40,147 nt of DNA from an uncultured Eubacteriales bacterium (GTDB lineage: Bacteria > Bacillota > Clostridia > Lachnospirales > CAG-274), in NCBI GenBank assembly GCA_949738935.1, contig CATJCJ010000614.1:1-40147 (forward strand), given 5' to 3'. Positions 8,598-16,670 of this stretch are shown here, piece after piece (positions within the stretch are counted from its first letter, which is position 1; each line of letters begins with the position of its first letter). Below the pieces are notes generated by a model. That model had not been told where the DNA came from. It was given only the letters and a program-made list of their open reading frames with translations, and searched no databases. The position numbers were made by a program, and so were the translations under genes.

Positions 8598-9628
8598 TGG
8601 CTGACATTAAATGGCTTGAGGGTAATCGCTTGCAGATTGACCCTCCCAAGCGTACCAAGAAGATCACTGGTACTCGCTTCGCTACTATCCTCGGTCTGAA
8701 TCCGTGGTCTACCGCATTTGAAATGTGGTGTGCAATCACGAAGACCTTCGAGCTTCCCTTCGAGGACACGATCTACACGGTTGCTGGTAAGACCATCGAA
8801 CCCAAACAGGCGGAGTACATGAAGAAGTCCTACGGCATGGACTTGATTACTCCTACTGACCGCTACGGAGCTGACTACTTCAACAAGACGTGGGGTGACT
8901 TCTTCCCCGACAGTAAGCACCTCGGCGGTATGTGGGACTTCCTCGGTGTGGACGAGAACGGTGTCGTTGACACGGTGCTGGAAATGAAGACCACCAAGCG
9001 TATCGAGGACTGGCAGAATGACGCTCCCGAATACTACGCTCTACAGGCGGCTCTCTACGCTTATCTGCTCGGTGTGGATAACGTAGTCATGGTAGCTTCC
9101 TTCCTTGAGGAGAAAGACTACGCTGACCCTTCCAAGTATGTGCCTAACGTCAAGAACACTATCACGGTGGAGTTCAAGGTATCTGAGCGTTACCCCGACT
9201 TCGCTGAGAAGGTGGCACAGGTCGAACAGTGGTGGGCGGATTACGTTGACACTGGTATCTCTCCTGTGTTTGACGAAAAGAAGGACGCTGAGATTTTGAA
9301 AGCTCTCCGCACTCACAATCTCACCCCGGACACCGACATTGACGCTCTGATCGCAGAAGCCGAAGGTCTCAAGACCGAAGTCGATAAGGCTACTGCCGCA
9401 ATCGCTGATAAGGAAAAGCGTCTCAAGGAGATCAACGACATTATCAAGGAACACGCTATGAAGCAGTTCCGTCCCGGCGATAAGAAGGTTGAGGTCAAGG
9501 GTGCTACTTACACATGGGCTATCTCTCGTTCCGAAACCACTACCATCGACAAGAAAGCACTGGAAGCTGACGGTCTGCTCGACAAGTATCAGAAGAAGAC
9601 CGAACAGTTCCGCATGACTGTGAAATAA
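8597..9628 (+). CDS. YqaJ-like (lambda-exonuclease fold) viral recombinase nuclease
   Basis: KITGTRFATILGLNPWSTAFEMWCAIT... plus VDTVLEMKTTKRIEDW...YALQAALYAYLLG; TAATG overlap with preceding gene. Confidence 0.88.
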   Translation: MADIKWLEGNRLQIDPPKRTKKITGTRFATILGLNPWSTAFEMWCAITKTFELPFEDTIYTVAGKTIEPKQAEYMKKSYGMDLITPTDRYGADYFNKTWGDFFPDSKHLGGMWDFLGVDENGVVDTVLEMKTTKRIEDWQNDAPEYYALQAALYAYLLGVDNVVMVASFLEEKDYADPSKYVPNVKNTITVEFKVSERYPDFAEKVAQVEQWWADYVDTGISPVFDEKKDAEILKALRTHNLTPDTDIDALIAEAEGLKTEVDKATAAIADKEKRLKEINDIIKEHAMKQFRPGDKKVEVKGATYTWAISRSETTTIDKKALEADGLLDKYQKKTEQFRMTVK

Positions 9629-9641
9629 GGAGGAAACCGCA

Positions 9642-9746
9642 ATGTATATTGACCCTTTTGTAGCCGGAGTTATCGCTACCATCATGGTAGAACTGGTACT
9701 CGTAATCGGTATCGCCCTGTTCATGGGTAACAAGAAGAAAGACTAA
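9642..9746 (+). CDS. 34-aa single-TM small protein
   Basis: MYIDPFVAGVIATIMVELVLVIGIALFMGNKKKD; RBS TAAGGAGG; not in ORF track because of its size. Confidence 0.65.
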   Translation: MYIDPFVAGVIATIMVELVLVIGIALFMGNKKKD

Positions 9747-9759
9747 GGAGGATAAAAAC

Positions 9760-10200
9760 ATGAAATTTAAGAAGTTCGTAAAGTCCCTCGGCGCAGACGG
9801 TGTTCTGTATGTCCGCAACAACGGTGATCGCTGGTTGTCTTCCGGCTCTATCTTCATGAAAGTACCCGAAGACATTCGTACTGTCACTGCCTGTGACAGC
9901 GCAGATATGCTCTCCATGATTGAGGACATTATCAATTACGACACCTTCTCTCAGCCTTGTGAGCTGGTCGAAGCAATCATGCCTGTGGCTGATGGTGTTA
10001 TCAAAGACTGTGTGCGTATCTTCGCCACTGAGAACGGCATTGACAAGACTGCCATTGCCAACGATGGCTATATCCTTATCGAGCGTGGTGACATGGTGGA
10101 AATGTACGTCACCGACAAGATTTCCGCACTGGTTATCAAGAGACCTGTTGATCTCGTAGACGAAGAAGTAGTCGGAGTAATTCTCCGTACTGAATATTAA
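9760..10200 (+). CDS. Hypothetical phage protein
   Basis: 146 aa, RBS AAGGAGG, tight operon. Confidence 0.7.
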   Translation: MKFKKFVKSLGADGVLYVRNNGDRWLSSGSIFMKVPEDIRTVTACDSADMLSMIEDIINYDTFSQPCELVEAIMPVADGVIKDCVRIFATENGIDKTAIANDGYILIERGDMVEMYVTDKISALVIKRPVDLVDEEVVGVILRTEY

Positions 10201-10214
10201 GGAGGAAAACGACA

Positions 10215-10748
10215 ATGGCAAGAATCCCTATGACGAGCGGTTTCGCTCTTATTCCCGAAGGAACTTATGTGTTCCGTATCTATGACGCAAAGTATGACGA
10301 GGAGTTCGGTAAGATCGAGGTCAAGCTGGTGAATGCCGCTGGTATGACCCACACTGAACGCTTCTCCATCAAGGACAAGAACGATGAAATGAACGAGAAA
10401 GCTCTGAATGCGTTCTCCTACTTTGCGAAGACCGCAATGGGCGATTTTTCCCTTGAGGACATTGACCCCGAAGAACTGATCGACCACTTCATTTGTGCAG
10501 AAGTCGTTCATACCAAGCTCCCTTCCAACAAAGACCCTAACAAGATGGTTACTTTCGCCAACCTCGGTGACAAGTCTCCGGCTGAGTATTTCGATACTGA
10601 ACCTGTTGCTCGTGCGCTGAGTCTCAGCAGAGAAAACGGCGGTGCTAAGAACACTGCCGCCGCTCCTAAGACTGCCGCCCCTGTTCAGCAGACCGCTCCG
10701 GCGGCACAGCCTAAGAAGGGTCTCGACCTTGACGCACTGTTGGGATAA
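10215..10748 (+). CDS. SSB-like / DUF669-like ssDNA-binding protein
   Basis: MARIPMTSGFALIPEGTYVFRIYDAKYDEEFGKIEVKL beta-rich N-terminus, low-complexity linker and C-terminal LDLDALLG tip. Confidence 0.65.
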   Translation: MARIPMTSGFALIPEGTYVFRIYDAKYDEEFGKIEVKLVNAAGMTHTERFSIKDKNDEMNEKALNAFSYFAKTAMGDFSLEDIDPEELIDHFICAEVVHTKLPSNKDPNKMVTFANLGDKSPAEYFDTEPVARALSLSRENGGAKNTAAAPKTAAPVQQTAPAAQPKKGLDLDALLG

Positions 10749-10793
10749 AGGTGTGGGGAGCTATGCTCCCCCTCCTCTAAGGAGGGAACGATT

Positions 10794-11276
10794 ATGGAAA
10801 TCAAAGACAGCGGAAACCGCAGAGAGTTTTCCTCCGGGGCAGTCAGAGACATAAACGAAGGTAAAGGTCGATGTGACCTCCTTCCTCTTGGTGTGATCGG
10901 AGAAATCTGTGACAACACAGTTTTCTCCAACATCAATGAGTATATCCGAACTGGCGATAAAATGCTCCTCGTGGAAGCAATCAAGGAGTTTTCCAATATC
11001 CGTTACGGAGACTTGAACACCGCAATGCTCGAAGTCTCCAAGCATTATGAGGACGGTTGCAATAAGTACGGCGAACGTAATTGGGAGAAGGGTATTCCTC
11101 TCCACTGCTACATCGACAGCGGTGTGCGCCACTATTTCAAATGGCTCAGAGGTGATACCGATGAACCCCACGATAGAGCGTTCCTGTGGAATTTGCTCGG
11201 CGCACTGTGGACGCACAATTACAAGCCGGAGTTCTGCGACCTTCCGTTTAAGAAGGAGGACACGCACAATGACTGA
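10794..11276 (+). CDS. DUF5664-like (putative dATP/dGTP diphosphohydrolase N-terminal family) protein
   Basis: SGAVRDINEGKGRCDLLPLGVI...LEVSKHYEDGCNKYGERNWEKGIPLHCYIDSGVRHYFKWLRGD...HDRAFLWNLLGALWT. Confidence 0.75.
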   Translation: MEIKDSGNRREFSSGAVRDINEGKGRCDLLPLGVIGEICDNTVFSNINEYIRTGDKMLLVEAIKEFSNIRYGDLNTAMLEVSKHYEDGCNKYGERNWEKGIPLHCYIDSGVRHYFKWLRGDTDEPHDRAFLWNLLGALWTHNYKPEFCDLPFKKEDTHND

Positions 11277-11832
11277 GAAAGACAGACTCGACCTGTTCAT
11301 GAAGACACCACTCGCAGACTTCATTTCCGAGGACTTCAAGACCTATCTGCTCGCAGAAGGATTCTTCCGCTCCCCGGCAAGCACCAAGTATCACGGAGCT
11401 TATGAAGGTGGTCTGTTCGACCATTCCTTTGCAGTGATGAATTTCCTCGTGGAGTTGTCCGCAAAGAACGGTCTGCGCTGGAAACGTGCTGAGAGTCCCT
11501 TCATCGTAGGTATGTTCCATGACCTCTGCAAGATCGACAACTACCGTCACCCGGTAGCGGCGGAAACGCTGGACGGTCAGAAGGTCTATGATGAATCCAA
11601 GTGGGAGTACAACCCCGACACCACCTTCAAAGGTCATGGCGATAAGTCTATTATCCTTCTCTCTCAGTTCATGACTCTGACTGAGGAAGAAATCATGTGC
11701 ATTCGCTACCACATGGGTGCTTTCGTTGAGAAGGAAGAATGGAGAGATTACACAGGTGCGGTACATAGATACGCAAATGTCCTGTGGACGCACCAAGCAG
11801 ATATGCTCGCTTCTCATGTCGTAGGTATCTGA
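11269..11832 (+). CDS. HD-domain phosphohydrolase
   Basis: YEGGLFDHSFAVMNF...FIVGMFHDLCKIDNY...RYHMGAF; ATG 11269 after RBS AAGGAGG. Confidence 0.75.
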   Translation: MTEKDRLDLFMKTPLADFISEDFKTYLLAEGFFRSPASTKYHGAYEGGLFDHSFAVMNFLVELSAKNGLRWKRAESPFIVGMFHDLCKIDNYRHPVAAETLDGQKVYDESKWEYNPDTTFKGHGDKSIILLSQFMTLTEEEIMCIRYHMGAFVEKEEWRDYTGAVHRYANVLWTHQADMLASHVVGI

Positions 11833-11833
11833 C

Positions 11834-12175
11834 ATGAACAGAGCTGAAAGACGGAGAAGACAGAAACAGGGACTTCCCATTGTCAAAGAACCTGTGCTGA
11901 ATATCAAGGCGAGCGATATTCAGCAGATCAAAAAGGACGCTACCCACACTGCCGCCGACACAGCTTTTTTCCTCATGCTGGCTATCCCGGTCATGGTGAT
12001 TCATGACAAATATCCGCAGATCATGAGGAGAGTCGTGGACGGTAAATCGAGGGAGGAACGCTTCGCTGACCTCTGTCTCGACCTGTACGACAGTTTCAAC
12101 AAAGGGTATGTGACCCTTGATGATTTGGCTCAGTGTCTTTGGGAAGAAGCTGGTATCAAACTCGAAAAGAAATAA
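11834..12175 (+). CDS. Hypothetical phage protein
   Basis: MNRAERRRRQKQGLPIVKEPVLNI...; complete ORF in operon. Confidence 0.65.
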   Translation: MNRAERRRRQKQGLPIVKEPVLNIKASDIQQIKKDATHTAADTAFFLMLAIPVMVIHDKYPQIMRRVVDGKSREERFADLCLDLYDSFNKGYVTLDDLAQCLWEEAGIKLEKK

Positions 12176-12188
12176 GGAGGTACAATCC

Positions 12189-12419
12189 ATGAACTATAAG
12201 CTCAAGAACGTGAACGGTAAGGTCACTTTTCTGCTCCGCACTGGCAAGGATTTGGTGAAAAATCAGATGGCTATTGCTTCGGCACAGCACATTATCGACC
12301 ACGGCAAGATCAAGAAGTCCGATGTGAAGGGCTACCCTATCAACGTGGACGATAAGTGGTATTTCGAGGGTGAGGTCTACAAGAAGACCGCTCCTCAGAA
12401 GACGGAGGGAGAAGCCTAA
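12189..12419 (+). CDS. Small hypothetical phage protein
   Basis: MNYKLKNVNGKVTFLLRTGKDLVKNQ..., RBS AAGGAGG. Confidence 0.6.
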   Translation: MNYKLKNVNGKVTFLLRTGKDLVKNQMAIASAQHIIDHGKIKKSDVKGYPINVDDKWYFEGEVYKKTAPQKTEGEA

Positions 12420-12712
12420 TGAGAACTTTCTATTCCGAATATGTACAGCACTGCATGAGATTTTATGCGAGACACCCTCGCCCTAAGTTCCGCAGTGACG
12501 CAGACAAGCAGAACTGGAACGCTTGTGACAGTGCTATGAAGGGTTTCACCGATAAGGAACAGGACATTCTCATGACTGTCTACCGTGAAGGTGACACCAT
12601 TCCCGACAATGTATATAAGGTGTCTGTTGATCGCAACATCAAACAGGACACCATTTGGAAGCTCATTAACGAGCTGGAACGCAAGGTTGCAAAGAGGAGG
12701 AACTTGATTTGA
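12419..12712 (+). CDS. Small HTH / sigma-like phage protein
   Basis: C-terminal SVDRNIKQDTIWKLINELERKVAKRRNLI resembles a sigma-like region-4 HTH. Confidence 0.5.
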   Translation: MRTFYSEYVQHCMRFYARHPRPKFRSDADKQNWNACDSAMKGFTDKEQDILMTVYREGDTIPDNVYKVSVDRNIKQDTIWKLINELERKVAKRRNLI

Positions 12713-13497
12713 CACACTACGAGAACATACCCGGCGAACTGAAAGAGTTGAATCAATGGGTCTGTACTCGTAGTGACAGCAAAGTTCCGATGAAAGCGTT
12801 CGAGAATGAAGCCGCTTCCTCCACCAACCCTCAGACGTGGGCTACCTTCGACATGGCGAATGACGCTGTGTCGAAGGGGTTCTATGACTACTGCGGCTTT
12901 GTCTTTGCTGACAACGGTTTTGTCGGCATTGACATTGACACCGGGTATGACGAGGAAGGTTTCATGACACCGCTTGCCGCAGACATTATCGGCAAGTGTG
13001 CGAGCTACACGGAGAAATCCAAAAGCGGCAGAGGTTTTCACATTCTCCTCAGAGGTACGCTTCCCTTCAAGGGCAAGAACAACCTCGCCGGAGTTGAGAT
13101 ATACAAGTCCGCCCGGTACTTCATCATGACAGGCGATACGCTCCTCTATCGTAATATCGAGGAGAACCAAGAAGCGATTGATTATGTGGTGGAAAAATAC
13201 TTCCCGGAGACACGGCAAGAGAAAGAGACCTCCGAGTACGGTGGTCGAATCTACTCCCCGATATGGGAACTGCCGGAGAACAATCGTATCAAGCTCCGCC
13301 CTGTCTACCCTCGAATCCCGGACGGAAGCCGTAATATCTGTCTGACCTCTCTCGCTGGTATGCTTCACAATCAAGGGTACAGCAAACAGCAGATATACGA
13401 TGAACTTATTTACTGTAACACGGTTGCCTGTGAACCTCCGCTCGACAGGAACGAGCTGAGAACGATCTGCAACAGTGTTACCCGGTACAAACGATGA
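12709..13497 (+). CDS. Bifunctional primase/polymerase-type (prim-pol, PriCT-like) primase
   Basis: FADNGFVGIDIDTGY ... SGRGFHILLRG ... VEIYKSARYFIMTGD. Confidence 0.8.
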   Translation: MTHYENIPGELKELNQWVCTRSDSKVPMKAFENEAASSTNPQTWATFDMANDAVSKGFYDYCGFVFADNGFVGIDIDTGYDEEGFMTPLAADIIGKCASYTEKSKSGRGFHILLRGTLPFKGKNNLAGVEIYKSARYFIMTGDTLLYRNIEENQEAIDYVVEKYFPETRQEKETSEYGGRIYSPIWELPENNRIKLRPVYPRIPDGSRNICLTSLAGMLHNQGYSKQQIYDELIYCNTVACEPPLDRNELRTICNSVTRYKR

Positions 13498-13715
13498 TTG
13501 AACTCACACCACTACAGAATCTAAGCAACGCAATTATCTTGCAAGCGGTCAAGGACTACCGTACCGCCCTCGGTGGTAGCGGCATAGGCAAGAGACCGCC
13601 GGGAAGCGTCATTGTCGAGGTCGAGCGGTTCTTCCGCTCCGAGTGGTTCGACATACTGACCGATGTTGACGGTGAAGTTCTGATCGAGAAAATCCGCAAG
13701 GAATTTGCAAGATAA
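13494..13715 (+). CDS. Small conserved phage protein
   Basis: MIELTPLQNLSNAIILQAVKDYRTALGGSGIGKRPPGSVIVEVERFFRSEWFDILTDVDGEVLIEKIRKEF. Confidence 0.65.
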   Translation: MIELTPLQNLSNAIILQAVKDYRTALGGSGIGKRPPGSVIVEVERFFRSEWFDILTDVDGEVLIEKIRKEFAR

Positions 13716-13754
13716 AAACTAACACAAAAAGGATAAAAAGTTGCAGAAAAAGTA

Positions 13755-13783
13755 TTGACAAGTAATCTTATTTGTGTTATATT
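13755..13783 (+). promoter_or_regulatory. Promoter TTGACA-N17-TATATT (alternative -10 TATAAT at 13783)
   Basis: Intergenic, directly upstream of the DUF6273-like gene. Confidence 0.7.
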
Positions 13784-13839
13784 ATAATCACAACAGGACA
13801 AGAAACAATCTTGTTCAGATTATTAAGGAGGACAGACCT

Positions 13840-14409
13840 ATGATGGTTAAGAGAAGTGAAATGGTGGAGACCACCAACTACAACGTAGAGGACATTATCT
13901 CCTTCGAGCTGGCTGACGGTGAGAAGGTAGAAGCAATGGCTATGAAACAGGAAGCAGACGGTATGATCTTCATGCTGGTGGACTGCTTGAAGGACGAGGA
14001 GTGCATGAACGAGGAAGACTCCAACCGTGGCGGCTGGGACGCAAGCGATTTGCGTGTGAAGCTGAATGGTGAAATTCTCGAACGCTTCCCGGCTGAAATC
14101 CGTGAGCAGATGGTCGCATTCGCCAACGGCGATATGCTGAGACTGCCTACCGAGAAGGAAATCTTCGGTGTCAATGAGTACGGCGAGACTGAGGACGAAT
14201 CCGTTGAGCAGTTCGCTCCTATGAAGCTCCGCAGAAACCGTATCGCATTCCAAGGTCACAACGGTAATTGGGAATGGTACTGGCTGGCAAACAAGCATAA
14301 GCGTTCCGCTTCCTATTTCGCCCTTGTCGCCTCCTCCGGTAGTGCGGGCTGCAACAGCGCTTCCGACGCTCGCGGTGTCCGCCCCGCTTTCAAAATCAAG
14401 AATCTGTAA
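13840..14409 (+). CDS. DUF6273-like protein with C-terminal RGVRP motif
   Basis: WEWYWLANKHKRSASYFALVASSGSAGCNSASDARGVRPAFKIKNL. Confidence 0.7.
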   Translation: MMVKRSEMVETTNYNVEDIISFELADGEKVEAMAMKQEADGMIFMLVDCLKDEECMNEEDSNRGGWDASDLRVKLNGEILERFPAEIREQMVAFANGDMLRLPTEKEIFGVNEYGETEDESVEQFAPMKLRRNRIAFQGHNGNWEWYWLANKHKRSASYFALVASSGSAGCNSASDARGVRPAFKIKNL

Positions 14410-14411
14410 TC

Positions 14412-14432
14412 TGCGCCCCCTTGTGGGGCGCA
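14412..14432 (+). terminator. Strong hairpin (TGCGCCCC-cttgt-GGGGCGCA) without U-tract; possible terminator or processing element
   Basis: 8-bp perfect stem in the intergenic region. Confidence 0.5.
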
Positions 14433-14460
14433 CTCAACCCACACGAAGGAGGATATAATC

Positions 14461-14982
14461 GTGGCTTACTATATGAATAACAACAGAGACATTGAGTGCT
14501 ACAGAGGTGACATTTTCTATATCGCCAACAGCGGTCATGTGGTCGGCTCTGAGCAGAGATCGGGAAGACCCGGTATCATCGTCTCGAATGATTTGGCGAA
14601 CAAGCACTCACCCAACGTGTCAGTCGTATATCTGACTTCACAGGAGAAGAAACCTCTGCCGACTCACGTTGATGTGATCTGCAAAGTCCCTTCTACTGCT
14701 CTGTGCGAGAACATTCAGACCGTATCGAAGGAACGTCTCGGTGACTTCGTGAAGTCCTGTACTACCTCCGAAATGGAAAGAGTCGATAAGGCTATCTGTC
14801 ATGCCCTCGGTCTCACCGTTCCGGCGGAAGAACCTACTATCACAGAGGAAGATTTGAAAGCTCTCAAGGAAGCACCTGTTCAGCTCATGCCTGTCGAACC
14901 TACGGCGGCTGAGATTGAGCGTAACCTGTACAAGAACCTGTACGAGCAGTTGCTTGACCGACTGACAGGTAAGTCCGCATGA
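14461..14982 (+). CDS. PemK/MazF-family toxin-like protein
   Basis: RGDIFYIANSGHVVGSEQRSGRPGIIVSND...VVYLTSQEKKPLPTHVDV...ALCENIQTVSKERLGDFV. Confidence 0.8.
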   Translation: MAYYMNNNRDIECYRGDIFYIANSGHVVGSEQRSGRPGIIVSNDLANKHSPNVSVVYLTSQEKKPLPTHVDVICKVPSTALCENIQTVSKERLGDFVKSCTTSEMERVDKAICHALGLTVPAEEPTITEEDLKALKEAPVQLMPVEPTAAEIERNLYKNLYEQLLDRLTGKSA

Positions 14983-15152
14983 GAGATTCAGTAAAATGTA
15001 GTTCGTGCCGGAAGCGGTGTCTCTGCCGCTCCTGTCCGAACAATCAGACGTGCAAGATCGCCCTCCGGCGATATTGTAAGGCAGTCTGTTATTGCAGTAT
15101 CAATAGAAAACTCAAGGAGAACGAGAATGAACACAGACGTAATGTTCAGTAG
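14979..15152 (+). CDS. 57-aa cysteine-rich small protein (9 Cys), probable metal-binding
   Basis: MRDSVKCSSCRKRCLCRSCPNNQTCKIALRRYCKAVCYCSINRKLKENENEHRRNVQ; overlaps the start of the N6A MTase; below ORF-track size cutoff. Confidence 0.5.
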   Translation: MRDSVKCSSCRKRCLCRSCPNNQTCKIALRRYCKAVCYCSINRKLKENENEHRRNVQ

Positions 15153-15596
15153 CAAAACGGACGATTGGGCTACTCCACAAGACTTCTTCGATGAACTGAA
15201 CCGGGAGTTCGGTTTCACCCTTGACCCTTGTGCAGATCATGTCAATCACAAGTGCGCTACTTACTATACGAAAGAACAAGACGGTCTCGTTCATGATTGG
15301 GGGGGGAACGAGTATTTTGTAACCCTCCCTATGGGAAAGAGATTGCCAAGTGGGTTCAGAAATCTCTTGAGGAGAGTCGCAAGCCCAATACCCTTGTCGT
15401 AATGCTCATTCCGGCGAGAACCGATACAAGATACTTCCACGACTTTATTTACGGAAAAGCGGAAATCAGATTCTTTCGAGGACGATTGAAGTTCGGCAAC
15501 TCGAAAACCGCCGCTCCCTTCCCTTCTATGGTCGTAATATTCAAAAACAAGGAGGAAAAATCCCATGAAAGTAACACTCATACAAGCAACCCCTAA
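15127..15596 (+). CDS. Phage DNA N6-adenine methyltransferase (Dam/PF05869-like), reading frame broken at a G8 tract
   Basis: MNTDVMFSSKTDDWATPQDFFDELNREFGFTLDPCADHVNHKC...LVHDWGG in frame 1, ERVFCNPPYGKEIAKWVQK...LIPARTDTRYFHDFIYGKAEIRFFRGRLKF in frame 3. Confidence 0.85.
15299..15306 (+). repeat. Poly-G tract (G8) at the N6A methyltransferase frameshift
   Basis: catgattGGGGGGGGaacgag. Confidence 0.95.
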
Positions 15597-16167
15597 CCCC
15601 ATTGAGACTATCGCTCAGATCGCAAGTATCTGTTACGACAGTGACCCCAAGAATCCTATCGGACTGGTGAAGCACCTGTACCGCAACGGACACCACAGTG
15701 TCTTCGAGCATATCTACTTCACGTTCAAGATCGAGGGTATCTCTCGTGCTTGCTCTCACCAGCTTGTGAGACACCGCCACTGTAGCTTCACTCAGCGCAG
15801 TCAGCGTTATTGCTCTGAGGACGGTTTCGGCTTTGTGACTCCTTCCACCGTTGATGAAGGACGCTTCGCAAACGATATGGAGGACATTAAGGACTGGTAC
15901 GAGGAGTATCAGAACAGCGGTGTTCCCAACGAAGACGCACGATATGTTCTGCCGAATGCGTGTGAAACCTCTCTCTACCTCTCCTGTAATCTGAGAGAAC
16001 TCATTCACATGAGCAACGAGCGTTTGTGCCGTAAGGCTCAGTGGGAAATTCGAGAGCTGGTACAGCAGATGGTCTACTGTGTGAACGCTGACCTGTGGTT
16101 CATGCTCGTACCTAAGTGCAAGAGCGGCAGAATCATTTGTAATTCCCCTTGCGGTAAGGAGGATTAA
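15565..16167 (+). CDS. thyX: FAD-dependent thymidylate synthase
   Basis: ThyX signature RHRHCSFTQRSQRY. Confidence 0.93.
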   Translation: MKVTLIQATPNPIETIAQIASICYDSDPKNPIGLVKHLYRNGHHSVFEHIYFTFKIEGISRACSHQLVRHRHCSFTQRSQRYCSEDGFGFVTPSTVDEGRFANDMEDIKDWYEEYQNSGVPNEDARYVLPNACETSLYLSCNLRELIHMSNERLCRKAQWEIRELVQQMVYCVNADLWFMLVPKCKSGRIICNSPCGKED

Positions 16168-16170
16168 GTC

Positions 16171-16494
16171 GTGAAGGTCAACATTCTCGGTGTTCCCTAC
16201 ACCATCCAATATAAGTCCCCGGCGGAGGACAAATTCTTGCGAGAGTGTGACGGTTACTGTGACAAAAGCTCTCACAAGATCGTAGTCAATACCGAGAATG
16301 GAGACCTTGAAGATTTCCCTCGGTATCAGAAACAATGTTTGCGGCATGAGATTATCCATGCGTTTATGTTCGAGTCCGGCTTGGGCGCAAATTGGGAACA
16401 TAAACCCATCGGACATGAGGAGACAACTATTGACTGGATAGCCGCTCAGTTCCCAAAGCTCCTCGAAGTATTTGAGAAAGTAGGTGCTTTGTGA
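16171..16494 (+). CDS. Zinc metallopeptidase-like phage protein (HExxH)
   Basis: RHEIIHAFMFESGLG; GTG start. Confidence 0.65.
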   Translation: MKVNILGVPYTIQYKSPAEDKFLRECDGYCDKSSHKIVVNTENGDLEDFPRYQKQCLRHEIIHAFMFESGLGANWEHKPIGHEETTIDWIAAQFPKLLEVFEKVGAL

Positions 16495-16670
16495 TGAACG
16501 AAATTATCTGCCCTCTCCTCACTACCAACACGGTAGTTGAGGAAGACGGAACAGTCAAAATAGGTACTCAGCCTGTGTACTGCATTGAATGTCAGTGTGC
16601 ATGGTGGGTCGAAGATAAACAGAAATGTGCGGTAGCGGCGATTGGAGGTGAGCGTCATGGTAAGCGATAG
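16494..16670 (+). CDS. 58-aa hypothetical protein
   Basis: MNEIICPLLTTNTVVEEDGTVKIGTQPVYCIECQCAWWVEDKQKCAVAAIGGERHGKR; fills the gap between neighbours with ATGA-type coupling. Confidence 0.5.
   Translation: MNEIICPLLTTNTVVEEDGTVKIGTQPVYCIECQCAWWVEDKQKCAVAAIGGERHGKR

Noticed and set aside
10794-11832. Complete Z-genome (2-aminoadenine) pathway
   Set aside because: Only HD and DUF5664-like proteins are present; no PurZ-like adenylosuccinate synthetase is visible and the polymerase is family B, so this was kept only as a weak dNTP-remodelling idea.
13840-14409. Active diversity-generating retroelement
   Set aside because: No reverse transcriptase, template repeat or adenine-rich variable region seen in this window.
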